This document shows positions 1-7,330 of a stretch of DNA of 16,239 nt, in pieces. A program made the translations under genes and the position numbers. The stretch is taken from the NCBI GenBank assembly GCA_036447375.1, contig JAZFUU010000258.1, forward strand, positions 1 to 16,239, written 5' to 3'. The number at the start of each line of letters is the position of its first letter. Position 1 is the stretch's first letter. The DNA comes from JACZXC01 sp036447375. Lineage in GTDB: Bacteria > Myxococcota_A > UBA9160 > SMWR01. Below the pieces are notes generated by a model. The model searched no databases. It was not told the DNA's origin and was given only the letters and a program-made list of their open reading frames with translations.

Positions 1-2
1 CC

Positions 3-518
3 ATCACGTGGAAGTATCCGAGCTGCATTCTCCAGGGCGACGAATCGGTGGGCGAGTTCTACTCGGTGGCCGTGACCAACAACTACCAACAGGCCGACAC
101 CGGGACCAAGATGTTCCACATCGGCAAGAATACGAAGAGCACGATCATCTCCAAGGGAATCACGGCCGGTCGCGGTCAGCAATCGTATCGAGGCCTGGTC
201 CGAATCGGCCCCAACGCCACGGGTGCGCGGAATTACTCGCAGTGCGATTCGCTGCTTCTCGGCGACCGCTGTGGCGCCCACACGTTTCCCTATCTGGAGG
301 TAAAGAACGCATCGTCGACCGTGGAGCACGAGGCGACGACGTCGAAGATCGGCGCGGACCAGCTCTTCTAGTGCCGGCAGCGCGGAATCTCAGAAGAAGA
401 CGCGATCTCGATGATCGTGAACGGCTTCTGCAAAGAAGTTTTCCGCGAACTTCCCATGGAGTTCGCGGTCGAGGCTCAGAATCTGCTCGGCCTCAGTCTG
501 GAAGGAAGCGTGGGCTGA
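3..518 (+). CDS. sufB: Fe-S cluster assembly scaffold SufB, C-terminal part, interrupted by in-frame TAG
   Basis: The 5' end lies outside the window. The visible frame encodes the end of the SufB beta-helix and its C-terminal helices. SufB is the cytosolic scaffold of the SufBC2D complex on which Fe-S clusters are built. Family landmarks are the SQCDSLLLGD segment, holding the cysteine that corresponds to the proposed persulfide-accepting Cys405 of E. coli SufB, followed by CGAHTFP and EHEATTSKIG. The frame meets TAG at 369-371 directly after DQLF, where homologs have tyrosine. It then continues with 48 clearly SufB-like residues (RQRGISEEDAISMIVNGFC, then ELPMEFAVEAQ) to TGA at 516-518. The last base of that stop is the first base of sufC. 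The region after TAG contains the helices that in known structures contact SufC. A strict reading gives a protein ending at 371. Readthrough, a recent mutation or an assembly error are all possible. The family call is secure; the integrity of the gene is not. Confidence 0.9.
369..371 (+). other. In-frame amber codon inside sufB
   Basis: TAG occupies the codon of a tyrosine in the DQLFYCRQRG-type segment of SufB. One base change, TAC to TAG, would explain it. The frame stays open and conserved for 48 codons on the far side, so there is no frameshift. TAG also ends 11 other genes in this window, including sufT, the thioredoxin-like gene and the MFS gene, so general reassignment of amber is unlikely. 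An in-frame ATG at 411 could restart translation but has no visible ribosome binding site. Confidence 0.85.
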
Positions 519-1288
519 TGGCCAAAGTGAACGCCATGCTCGAGATTTCGAACCTGCATGCTCGGGCAGGAGATGCCGAGATTCTCAAGGGCATCGACCT
601 CGTCATAAATCCCGGCGAGGTTCATGCGGTGATGGGGCCGAACGGGTCCGGCAAGAGCACCCTCGCCAATGTCCTCGCCGGGCGCCCCGAGGTAGAGGTG
701 ACGCAGGGACATGTCCACTTCGATGGCAAGCCTCTGGCCGATCTTTCCCCCGAACAACGCGCCCGCGCGGGCATCTTCCTGGCTTTTCAGTATCCGGTGG
801 AGATTCCCGGTGTGACCAATGCGTATTTCATGAAGGCGGCGCTCAACGCCATCCGCAGGCACAACGGTGACGACGAACTCGACGCGATCGATTTCCTCGA
901 ACTGGTCCGCAAGAAGCTGGCCCTCGTCGACATGGACGAGAAGTTCCTCCATCGGGCCGTCAACGAGGGGTTCTCGGGCGGGGAAAAGAAACGCAACGAG
1001 ATTCTCCAGATGGCGATTCTCGAGCCCCGCTTCGCAATTCTCGACGAAACGGACTCGGGCCTCGATATCGACGCGCTGCGAATCGTCGCGAATGGGATCA
1101 ATGCGCTGCGCGCGCCCGATCGCGCCATGATCGTGATCACCCACTACCAGCGGCTGCTCGAGTACATCGTGCCGGACTTCGTACACGTCCTGGCCGAAGG
1201 GCGAATCGCACGTTCCGGAGGCAAGGAACTGGCCCTGGAGCTCGAGGAGCTCGGCTACGGCTGGCTCGAGACGGCGCCCGCCCCGTGA
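518..1288 (+). CDS. sufC: Fe-S cluster assembly ATPase SufC
   Basis: SufC is the cytosolic ABC-type ATPase that binds SufB and SufD and drives conformational change during cluster assembly. The 256-residue product has Walker A GPNGSGKST (40-48), a Q-loop in FQYPVEIPG (about 90-98), the SufC-type signature SGGEKKRNE (153-161), Walker B ILDETDSGLD (174-183) and the switch histidine in ITHYQRLLEYI (about 207-217). There is no membrane segment, as expected. ATG 518 overlaps the sufB stop by one base, and GGAAG at 504-508 is well spaced. ATG 536 (MLEISNL) matches the start of many homologs and is the alternative. The stop overlaps the sufD start by four bases (GTGA). All catalytic motifs are intact, so the operon does not look decayed apart from the sufB amber codon. 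Confidence 0.97.
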   Translation: MAKVNAMLEISNLHARAGDAEILKGIDLVINPGEVHAVMGPNGSGKSTLANVLAGRPEVEVTQGHVHFDGKPLADLSPEQRARAGIFLAFQYPVEIPGVTNAYFMKAALNAIRRHNGDDELDAIDFLELVRKKLALVDMDEKFLHRAVNEGFSGGEKKRNEILQMAILEPRFAILDETDSGLDIDALRIVANGINALRAPDRAMIVITHYQRLLEYIVPDFVHVLAEGRIARSGGKELALELEELGYGWLETAPAP

Positions 1289-2625
1289 GTCAGCTCGAGT
1301 CAGCTCGCGACCACTACCTCTCGCGACACGAGGAGTTTGGCCGCGGTCTGGGCGACGAACCGGGATGGCTGTCCGAGCTTCGCCGTGAAGCCATCGCGTG
1401 CTTCGCAGACCTCGGCCTGCCCAGTAGTCGTCTCGAGGAGTGGCGTCACACGAACGTCCAGCCCATCGCCTCGGTTCCCTTCGAGCTGCCGGCTCCGGGC
1501 CCGTCGGGAATTTCCCGCGACGCCCTGGCACCCCTCGCGGTTCCGCTCTTCGCGTGCAGCCTCTTTGTTTTCGTCGACGGCCATTTCGACGAGGCCCTCT
1601 CCACGAGCCTGGCCCTCGGCGGCGACCCGGCCGTCGAGAGCCTCGCGCGGCAGTCCGCAACCGCTTTCGACCCGATCGGGCCCTACCTCGGCCGCCTTGC
1701 CGACCACAAGCGACACGCCTTCGTCGCCCTGAATACGGCCTTCCTCGACGACGCTGCCCTGCTGCGGGTACCGCGGGGGACGCGCCTCGATTCTCCGATC
1801 CATCTCGTGTTTGTGGACTCGGGACAGGCGACCCCGAGCGTCTGCCACCCGCGACTGCTCGTAGTCGCCGAAGAGGGGAGCTCTGTTTCCATCGTTCAGG
1901 ACCATGTTTCACTGGAGCAGGGCCGGGGCTTCACCAACTCGGTGACCGAGGTCTTCGCCGAGGCCGGCTCGGCGGTCGAGTACGTCCTGCTCCAACGCCA
2001 GAGCCCGAGTCAGGCCCATGTTTCGAATCTGTCGGTTCGCCTGGAACGCGAAGCGCGCTTCACCGGGCATACGGTCAGCCTCTCGGGCGCATGGGTACGC
2101 AACGACGCGTCGGTGGTGCTGTCCGGTGAAGGTGCGGAGTGCGTTCTGAACGGACTCTTCGTCGGTGACGGAGACCAGCACATCGACAACCACACTCTCG
2201 TCGATCACGCCGTACCCCACTGCCGCAGCCGTGAGCTCTACAAGGGAATTCTTGCGGGGCACGCGAAGGGTGTCTTCCGCGGACGTATCATCGTCCGCCC
2301 CGACGCCCAGCACACGAACGCCGAACAGTCCAACCCGAACCTGCTGCTATCGGATACCGCGCAGATCAATACGAAGCCCCAGCTGGAAATTCGCGCCGAC
2401 GACGTGAAGTGCCGGCACGGGTCGGCCATCGGGCGACTCGACGACGCTGCGCTCTTCTACCTGCAGGCACGCGGGATCGGCGAAGAGGAGGCGCGGGAGT
2501 TGCTCGCCCGGGGATTCGCCGCGGAGGTGACTGGATCCATTTCGAACGGATCCCTGCGTGCGGAAATCGATCGCCTGGTCGGTGAAAAACTCGACCGCGG
2601 CGCCGGCGAGAGAAAATCGGCATGA
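1285..2625 (+). CDS. sufD: Fe-S cluster assembly protein SufD
   Basis: SufD is the SufB paralog that completes the SufBC2D scaffold and is needed for iron acquisition during cluster assembly. The product has 446 residues, a usual length. The N-terminal helical domain includes the typical SSRLEEWRHTNVQP (48-61). The beta-helix follows, then the conserved block QSNPNLLLSDTAQINTKPQL and CRHGSAIG. H378 in that last motif corresponds to the functional histidine near the SufB-SufD interface (His360 in E. coli). The C-terminal helices (ALFYLQARGI, EARELLARGF) resemble the SufC-binding region. The start is GTG 1285 within a GTGA overlap with the sufC stop, and the stop overlaps the sufS ATG (ATGA), so translation is probably coupled on both sides. 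No defects are visible. Confidence 0.96.
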   Translation: MSQLESARDHYLSRHEEFGRGLGDEPGWLSELRREAIACFADLGLPSSRLEEWRHTNVQPIASVPFELPAPGPSGISRDALAPLAVPLFACSLFVFVDGHFDEALSTSLALGGDPAVESLARQSATAFDPIGPYLGRLADHKRHAFVALNTAFLDDAALLRVPRGTRLDSPIHLVFVDSGQATPSVCHPRLLVVAEEGSSVSIVQDHVSLEQGRGFTNSVTEVFAEAGSAVEYVLLQRQSPSQAHVSNLSVRLEREARFTGHTVSLSGAWVRNDASVVLSGEGAECVLNGLFVGDGDQHIDNHTLVDHAVPHCRSRELYKGILAGHAKGVFRGRIIVRPDAQHTNAEQSNPNLLLSDTAQINTKPQLEIRADDVKCRHGSAIGRLDDAALFYLQARGIGEEEARELLARGFAAEVTGSISNGSLRAEIDRLVGEKLDRGAGERKSA

Positions 2626-3842
2626 CTTTCGATGCCGAACGCGCGCGCAAGGACTTCCCGATCCTCGGCCAGACGATCCACGGAAAGCCGCTGATCTTTC
2701 TCGACAGCGCGGCCAGCGCCCAGAAACCAGAGCCCGTGATCGACGCGATCGCGCAGTTCTACCGGTCGGACTACGCAAACATCCACCGGGGTGTCTACGA
2801 GCTCTCGTTGCGGGCAACCCGCGCCTTCGAGGCCGCACGCGAGAAGGCGCGCCGGTTCCTGAACGCCAAAGAGGCCCGCGAGATCGTCTTCGTCCGAGGC
2901 ACCACCGAGGCCATCAACCTGGTCGCCCAGACCTACGGTCGCACGAACGTCGGTAGCGGCGACGAAATCCTGATCACCCAGATGGAGCACCACTCGAACA
3001 TCGTCCCCTGGCAGCTCCTGTGTGAGGAGAAGAAGGCGAAGCTTCGGGTCGTCCCGATCGATGACTCGGGTGCACTCGTGATGGAGGAATTCCAGAAGCT
3101 CCTGACGCCGCGGACGAGGATCGTGGCCGTCACCCACGTGTCCAACGCGCTGGGAACCATCAATCCGGTGCGTGAGATCATAGATCTCGCCCACCGACAG
3201 GGTGTTCCCGTGCTATTGGACGGTGCCCAGGCGGTGCCGCACCAGCGAGTCGACGTGACCGCGCTGGACTGCGACTTCTACACCTTCTCGAGCCACAAGG
3301 TCTTCGGCCCGTCGGGGGTGGGAGTGCTCTACGGCAGGGCCGAGCTGCTCGAGGCCATGCCTCCCTACCAGGGCGGCGGCGAAATGATCCTGTCTGTCAG
3401 CTTCGAGAAGACCACCTACAAGGAAATCCCACACAAGTTCGAGGCGGGAACTCCGGACATCGCCGGTGTCGTGGGGCTCGGCGCCGCCCTCGACTATGTG
3501 ATGGCCCTCGATCCGCGGGCCCTGATGGAATACGAGCGGGAACTTCTCGACTACGCCACGAAAGAACTTTCGAAGGTCGGCGGACTCCGTATGATCGGAA
3601 CCGCACCGAGAAAGACCGCGGTCGTCTCCTTCGTCGTCGAGGGAGTCCACGCCCACGACGTCGGAACCATCCTCGATCAGGAGGGCATCGCTGTCCGAAC
3701 CGGCCATCACTGTGCCCAGCCGGTGATGGATCGCTTCGGCGTCCCCGCCACGGTGCGGGCGTCGTTCGCCCTCTACAACACTCGAGCCGACGTGGACGCC
3801 CTGGTGGCGGGTCTGGGCGAGGTGCGCGAGGTCTTCGGCTGA
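2622..3842 (+). CDS. sufS: Cysteine desulfurase SufS
   Basis: SufS is a pyridoxal-phosphate enzyme of class V aminotransferase fold. It removes sulfur from cysteine, giving alanine and an enzyme-bound persulfide. The 406-residue protein has the PLP lysine K226 in SSHKVFGPSG, cofactor-ring residues around THVSNALGT (171-179), HHSN (123-126), the PLP aspartate in LLDGAQAVPH (198-207), and the catalytic persulfide cysteine C364 in RTGHHCAQP. This RTGHHCAQP form identifies group II (SufS) rather than group I (IscS/NifS) enzymes. The substrate-carboxylate arginine is R379 in VRASFALYN. The start overlaps the sufD stop by four bases and the stop overlaps the sufU ATG by one. With sufU directly downstream, SufU is the likely sulfur acceptor. 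Confidence 0.97.
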   Translation: MTFDAERARKDFPILGQTIHGKPLIFLDSAASAQKPEPVIDAIAQFYRSDYANIHRGVYELSLRATRAFEAAREKARRFLNAKEAREIVFVRGTTEAINLVAQTYGRTNVGSGDEILITQMEHHSNIVPWQLLCEEKKAKLRVVPIDDSGALVMEEFQKLLTPRTRIVAVTHVSNALGTINPVREIIDLAHRQGVPVLLDGAQAVPHQRVDVTALDCDFYTFSSHKVFGPSGVGVLYGRAELLEAMPPYQGGGEMILSVSFEKTTYKEIPHKFEAGTPDIAGVVGLGAALDYVMALDPRALMEYERELLDYATKELSKVGGLRMIGTAPRKTAVVSFVVEGVHAHDVGTILDQEGIAVRTGHHCAQPVMDRFGVPATVRASFALYNTRADVDALVAGLGEVREVFG

Positions 3843-4294
3843 TGTCCGATCTGCGCGAGCTCTATCAGTCGGTGATCCTGGACCACAACCGCAAGCCCCG
3901 GAACTTTCGCGAGCCCGAGAACGCGAACCGCTGCGCCCGAGGCGACAACCCCCTCTGTGGCGACAAGCTCACCGTCTTTCTCTCCGTCGAAGCCGACGTG
4001 GTAACCGACGCGGCCTTCACCGGCGCGGGATGTGCGATCTCGACGGCCTCGGCGTCTCTGATGACGGAAGCCATCAAGGGTCGACCCCGCGAGGAAGTCG
4101 AGCGGCTGTTCGAGGGCTTTCACGCTCTCGTGACCTCCAATCCGATGGAATCAGCCAGCCCCCGCGATCTGGGTAAGCTGGCCGTTTTTTCCGGGGTTCG
4201 CGAATTTCCCGTCCGAGTCAAGTGCGCAACCCTGGCCTGGCACACGATGATCGCCGCGTTGTCTGATCGCGGTGAGATCACAACGACCGAATAA
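3842..4294 (+). CDS. sufU: Zinc-dependent sulfurtransferase SufU
   Basis: SufU accepts sulfur from SufS and passes it to the SufBCD scaffold. In Bacillus subtilis this works through ligand exchange at a zinc site. The IscU-like fold is seen in LYQSVILDHNRKPRNF (7-22). The four zinc ligands of the family are present: C39 and D41 in PLCGDKL, C64 in GAGCAIS and C128 in VKCATLAWH. The insertion between the second and third cysteine regions (about 80-125) is typical of SufU and absent from IscU. The length of 150 residues is normal. ATG 3842 overlaps the sufS stop by one base. The SufU type, instead of SufE, is usual in Firmicutes and Actinobacteria and also occurs in several deltaproteobacterial lineages. 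Confidence 0.96.
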   Translation: MSDLRELYQSVILDHNRKPRNFREPENANRCARGDNPLCGDKLTVFLSVEADVVTDAAFTGAGCAISTASASLMTEAIKGRPREEVERLFEGFHALVTSNPMESASPRDLGKLAVFSGVREFPVRVKCATLAWHTMIAALSDRGEITTTE

Positions 4295-4319
4295 CCCGAC
4301 TGAGATGGTGGACGACCCC

Positions 4320-4649
4320 ATGAACGAACCCGAGACTTCTGGCAACGAGGAATTGAGGCAGAGGATCATCACCGAGCTCCAGACCGTCTTCGATCCCGAA
4401 ATTCCCGTCAACATCTACGAGCTCGGACTCATCTACGAAGTGCGGGTCGACGATGACGGCGCGACCCAGATCCGAATGACCTTGACGACCCCCATGTGTC
4501 CCGCAGCGGAAGTGCTGCCACCGGAGGTCGAGAGCAAGGCGCGTGGTGTCGAGGGCGTGAGTTCCGTCCAACTCGACCTCGTCTGGGACCCGCCCTGGGA
4601 CCCGAGCATGATGTCCGAGTCCGCCAAGCTCGAACTGGGCATGAGTTAG
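4320..4649 (+). CDS. sufT: SufT-like MIP18/DUF59 Fe-S maturation protein
   Basis: This small cytosolic protein has the MIP18 (DUF59) domain. SufT proteins take part in Fe-S protein maturation and are often the last gene of suf operons. The hallmark motifs are DPEIPVNIYELGLIYEVRV followed by TLTTPMCPAAEVLPPEVESK, with the conserved cysteine in PMCPAAE. The end has VQLDLVWDPPWDPSMMSESAK, also typical. The start is uncertain. ATG 4320 has a GGTGG-type site at 4307-4311. ATG 4305 lies closer to sufU but has no clear site, and GTG 4272 would overlap sufU by 23 bases. From 4320 the product is 109 residues. It lies 25 bases after the sufU stop and ends in TAG. Confidence 0.93.
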   Translation: MNEPETSGNEELRQRIITELQTVFDPEIPVNIYELGLIYEVRVDDDGATQIRMTLTTPMCPAAEVLPPEVESKARGVEGVSSVQLDLVWDPPWDPSMMSESAKLELGMS

Positions 4650-4869
4650 ACGGAAGGGCCAACGGTGTGGTGTGCCACGACTCACCCCACCGACTCTTTC
4701 AGCGTCCTTTCGGTAGGGACGGGTCACCAATCGAGAAGGCGCTGCCTATAAGGGTAAGGCGGATACGATTCGGACGCTCAGCTCGTCGTCGTGCGAAGCT
4801 ACACGAGCTCGGTCCCTCCGAACGGCAGCTTCGCCCAAGGCGGGAACGGCGCCCTCGAGGCGAGCCCGG
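4650..4869 (+). other. Intergenic region between sufT and the TPR membrane gene
   Basis: These 220 bases hold no convincing gene. A short imperfect hairpin (CGTCC at 4703-4707 with GGACG at 4717-4721) follows sufT but lacks a T-run, so it is a poor intrinsic terminator. I see no confident promoter for the downstream gene, so it could be read from suf transcripts or from an unrecognised promoter here. Confidence 0.4.
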
Positions 4870-6462
4870 GTGCCGCACCTAGAACGCGCGACCCTCCTGA
4901 TCGGCGGGCTGCTCGTCGCCGGCACCCTCGCGGTGTATGCGCAGACGTTGTCGTTCGATTTCGTCGATTACGACGACATGGAGTATGTCAATGAGCAGGT
5001 GCGTCGGGGTCTCACCGCCGACAGCCTGGCCTGGGCGCTGACGACCGGGCACGGCGGTCTCTGGATTCCGCTGACGCGGATCTCGCTCATGCTCGACGTG
5101 GAGTTGTTCGGAACGGAGGCCGCAGGATTTCACGCGACGAACGTCGCCCTGCATATCCTCAACACACTCCTGCTCTTTGCCGTGCTGCAATCCGCCACAG
5201 GTACACGCTGGCGCAGCGCGGCTGTCGCTGCACTCTTCGCCCTTCACCCGCTGCACGTGGAGTCGGTGGCCTGGATCACCGAGCGCAAGGACGTGCTGAG
5301 CACGGCCTTCGGGCTGCTTTCTCTGGGCGCGTACATCCGCTTCGCGAGGTCCGGATCGGCGTTCGCGTACGCTGCGACGGCGCTGCTGTTGGCGTTGAGT
5401 TTCATGGCGAAGCCGATGCTCGTCACTTGGCCGTTCGTCTTCCTGCTCCTCGACGCCTGGCCCCTGGGCCGACTCCGGTCGCGCGGGCAGCTTCGCCGCC
5501 TCAGCCTAGAAAAGGTCCCGCTGCTGGCCGTGTCTCTGGCCTCGATCGCGATCACCTACATCGTGCAGGCGCGATGGGGAAATGTGACCCAGGTGGATGC
5601 GATTCCCGCTCCGTTGCGCCTCGCCAACGCCGTCGTTTCCTACGTCCGCTACCTCGGGAAGACGCTCTGGCCCCTGGAGCTTTCGTCTTTCTACCCATAC
5701 CCGAACATACTCGGCACCGGCGGTCCGATGTTGACCAAGTGGGACGCTGCCGGCGCGCTGATGCTCCTCGTCGTGATTACCCTGGCAGTCGTCGTTTGCC
5801 GGAGGGGATACGTGCGGGTCGGATGGCTCTGGTTCCTGGGAACTCTGTTCCCCGCGATCGGGCTGGTTCAGGTGGGTCGCCAGGCCATGGCGGACCGCTA
5901 CACCTACATCCCACTGATTGGACTCTTCGTCCTCGTCGTGTGGGGGGGCGCCGAGCTGGCATCGATGCTCCAGCGGCGCGGACTTCGCACGGGCGCATTC
6001 GCACTCGCGGTGGCGTTGCTCGTGGCGCTGGGGGCGCGGTCGTTTGTACAGGTGCACTTCTGGCGCGATTCGGTGCCTCTTTTCGAGCGGGCTCTGGAGG
6101 TCAACCCCGAGGACTCCGAATCTCACGCCCGGCTCGGCGTGACCCTGGGATCACGCGGGCGCCTCGAGGCGGCGGTCCATCACTTTCGCGAGGCCGTGAG
6201 GCTGCGCCCGCGTTTCGCGGAGGCCCACGCGAAGCTGGGCTTCGTCCTGAATCTGCAGCATCGGAATGACCTCGCGGTGGTTCACTACCGGAGGTCCCTG
6301 GATCTCCTGCCGGATCAGGCCGCAGTCCACTTTCAGCTCGGAAACGCCCTCCGAGACAGGGGCGAGCGCGAGGCCGCGATTCGCCACTACCGTCGGGCCG
6401 TTGATCTGGATCCCGGCTACTTCGAGGCGCGCCGCATACTCGTGATGCTCGAGGGCGGCTAG
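4870..6462 (+). CDS. Multi-pass membrane protein with C-terminal TPR repeats (TMTC/GT-C-like)
   Basis: The 530-residue protein has about ten hydrophobic segments, starting at residues 8-28. After the first comes an extracytoplasmic diacidic motif, DFVDYDDMEYV (30-40), then LHPLHVESVAWITERKDV. About three and a half TPR repeats occupy residues 398-527. This arrangement matches bacterial relatives of eukaryotic TMTC proteins, which are GT-C-fold O-mannosyltransferases with TPR tails. The acidic pair after the first membrane segment is the expected catalytic site of GT-C enzymes. The inference is transfer of sugar from a lipid-linked donor to exported proteins, with the TPRs binding the acceptor. 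Substrate and donor cannot be read from the sequence. The start is GTG 4870 with GAGG at 4857-4860. The gene lies downstream of suf on the same strand with no obvious functional link and converges on the methyltransferase gene. The family call is firm; enzyme activity is inferred. Confidence 0.85.
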   Translation: MPHLERATLLIGGLLVAGTLAVYAQTLSFDFVDYDDMEYVNEQVRRGLTADSLAWALTTGHGGLWIPLTRISLMLDVELFGTEAAGFHATNVALHILNTLLLFAVLQSATGTRWRSAAVAALFALHPLHVESVAWITERKDVLSTAFGLLSLGAYIRFARSGSAFAYAATALLLALSFMAKPMLVTWPFVFLLLDAWPLGRLRSRGQLRRLSLEKVPLLAVSLASIAITYIVQARWGNVTQVDAIPAPLRLANAVVSYVRYLGKTLWPLELSSFYPYPNILGTGGPMLTKWDAAGALMLLVVITLAVVVCRRGYVRVGWLWFLGTLFPAIGLVQVGRQAMADRYTYIPLIGLFVLVVWGGAELASMLQRRGLRTGAFALAVALLVALGARSFVQVHFWRDSVPLFERALEVNPEDSESHARLGVTLGSRGRLEAAVHHFREAVRLRPRFAEAHAKLGFVLNLQHRNDLAVVHYRRSLDLLPDQAAVHFQLGNALRDRGEREAAIRHYRRAVDLDPGYFEARRILVMLEGG

Positions 6463-6569
6463 CGAGAAGAGCAAACGCGCTTCACCATGCATCGGGCCAG
6501 CGCAATCGCTCCGGCGGTGACGCTCATTGCAGCCACCGATGGAGACGCTCGAATCTTGGAAGGCGTGAA

Positions 6570-7241
6570 CTATCTGCCGTCGCTGTCTTCGCCGTGAGCG
6601 CGATACAGGGAAAGCGTTCCGAAGAGGGTCATCTCCCGATGGGTCTCGGCGACCGAGCCGAAGCCTGCATCCTGTAGGACGGGAACGAGCCCCCGGCGGA
6701 CGTTCTCGGTCGTGGTCTCAAATCCGTCCAGAAGCTGCACGCCGACGAAGGCGACGCGCATGAGCGCATTCTGTGCCTTGCCCCAGTCGGCGATGTGCAG
6801 CTCGCCATTCGGCCGAAGCCATGCCAGCACTCTCTGAAGCGTTCGCAGCTTGTCTCGGTCGCGCAGGTGGTGCAAAACGAGACTGGAGACCACTCGCTCA
6901 AAGCTCTTCGGTTCGAAGGGTGCGTCCCACGCCAGCGCCTGGTGGAATTCGATTTCGACCTCGGCCTCCGTCGCCTTCCTGCGAGCTATCTCGAGTGCGG
7001 CGCTGTCGGCGTCGACGCCCACGACATGAGCCTCAGGCACGGCCTTCTTCAGGAGCAGAGCCAGCGTCCCGGTACCGCAGCCCACGTCGAGCACCCGGTC
7101 CCCGGGCCGCACGCTCGCCTGTGCTACGAGGAGCGATTTGAACTTCTCCTCCTTGAGCGTCGTCGCGAGCACGGTGTCGAAGTACCGCGTGAGCGAGTGG
7201 AAGCGAAGGGCAGGAATGTAGCCACCGGGATCTTCCCTCAT
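6570..7241 (-). CDS. Class I SAM-dependent methyltransferase
   Basis: The 223-residue protein has a Rossmann methyltransferase domain. Motif I is VLDVGCGTG (50-58), motif II ends in acidic D77 of VVGVDAD, and later motifs include FERVVSSLVLHHL and LRPNGELHIADWG. This resembles UbiE/COQ5-type small-molecule methyltransferases. The only obvious cysteine is inside motif I, so it lacks the cysteine set of arsenite methyltransferase ArsM. The substrate is unknown. The start ATG (7239-7241) has a GGAGG site four bases upstream and overlaps the stop of a possible 30-residue ORF (ATGA). It would therefore be the last gene of a leftward unit behind the DUF2231 gene and opposite a MerR regulator. That context suggests modification of a metal, metalloid, thiol or lipid compound, but this is inference. 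Confidence 0.9.
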   Translation of the reverse strand: MREDPGGYIPALRFHSLTRYFDTVLATTLKEEKFKSLLVAQASVRPGDRVLDVGCGTGTLALLLKKAVPEAHVVGVDADSAALEIARRKATEAEVEIEFHQALAWDAPFEPKSFERVVSSLVLHHLRDRDKLRTLQRVLAWLRPNGELHIADWGKAQNALMRVAFVGVQLLDGFETTTENVRRGLVPVLQDAGFGSVAETHREMTLFGTLSLYRAHGEDSDGR

Positions 7242-7330
7242 GAAACCTCCGCAATGCGGAAAATCGGCGGTACACGATGCTTGATGATCAGCACGAAGAA
7301 GAGCAGCACTTCTCCTGCTTGTCTCACCAT
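7238..7330 (-). CDS. Possible 30-residue hydrophobic small protein
   Basis: A short frame exactly fills the gap between the DUF2231 gene and the methyltransferase gene. Its ATG (7328-7330) lies in the sequence ATGGTGA, overlapping the last sense codon and stop of DUF2231. Its own TGA forms an ATGA overlap with the methyltransferase start. The product begins MVRQAGEVLLFFVLIIKH and is hydrophobic in its first half and basic after it, so it could associate with the membrane. A second in-frame start, GTG at 7325-7327, overlaps the DUF2231 stop as GTGA. There is no Shine-Dalgarno site, so translation would rely on reinitiation. I recognise no family. It may only be a coupling ORF or a chance frame. 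Confidence 0.35.
   Translation of the reverse strand: MVRQAGEVLLFFVLIIKHRVPPIFRIAEVS

Noticed and set aside
369..371. Genome-wide reassignment of TAG to an amino acid
   Set aside because: TAG ends 11 other genes in the window at the expected family length, for example sufT and the alkyltransferase, so general reassignment does not fit.
476..1912. Long minus-strand frame of 478 codons opposite sufC and sufD
   Set aside because: It is a GC-rich shadow: arginine-, glycine- and proline-rich, with no family motif, while the plus strand carries two well-conserved genes.
4703..4721. Hairpin after sufT as an intrinsic terminator
   Set aside because: The stem is only five base pairs with a nine-base loop and no T-run.
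6570..7241. Arsenite methyltransferase ArsM
   Set aside because: The conserved substrate-binding cysteines of ArsM are missing; the only cysteine I see is within motif I.
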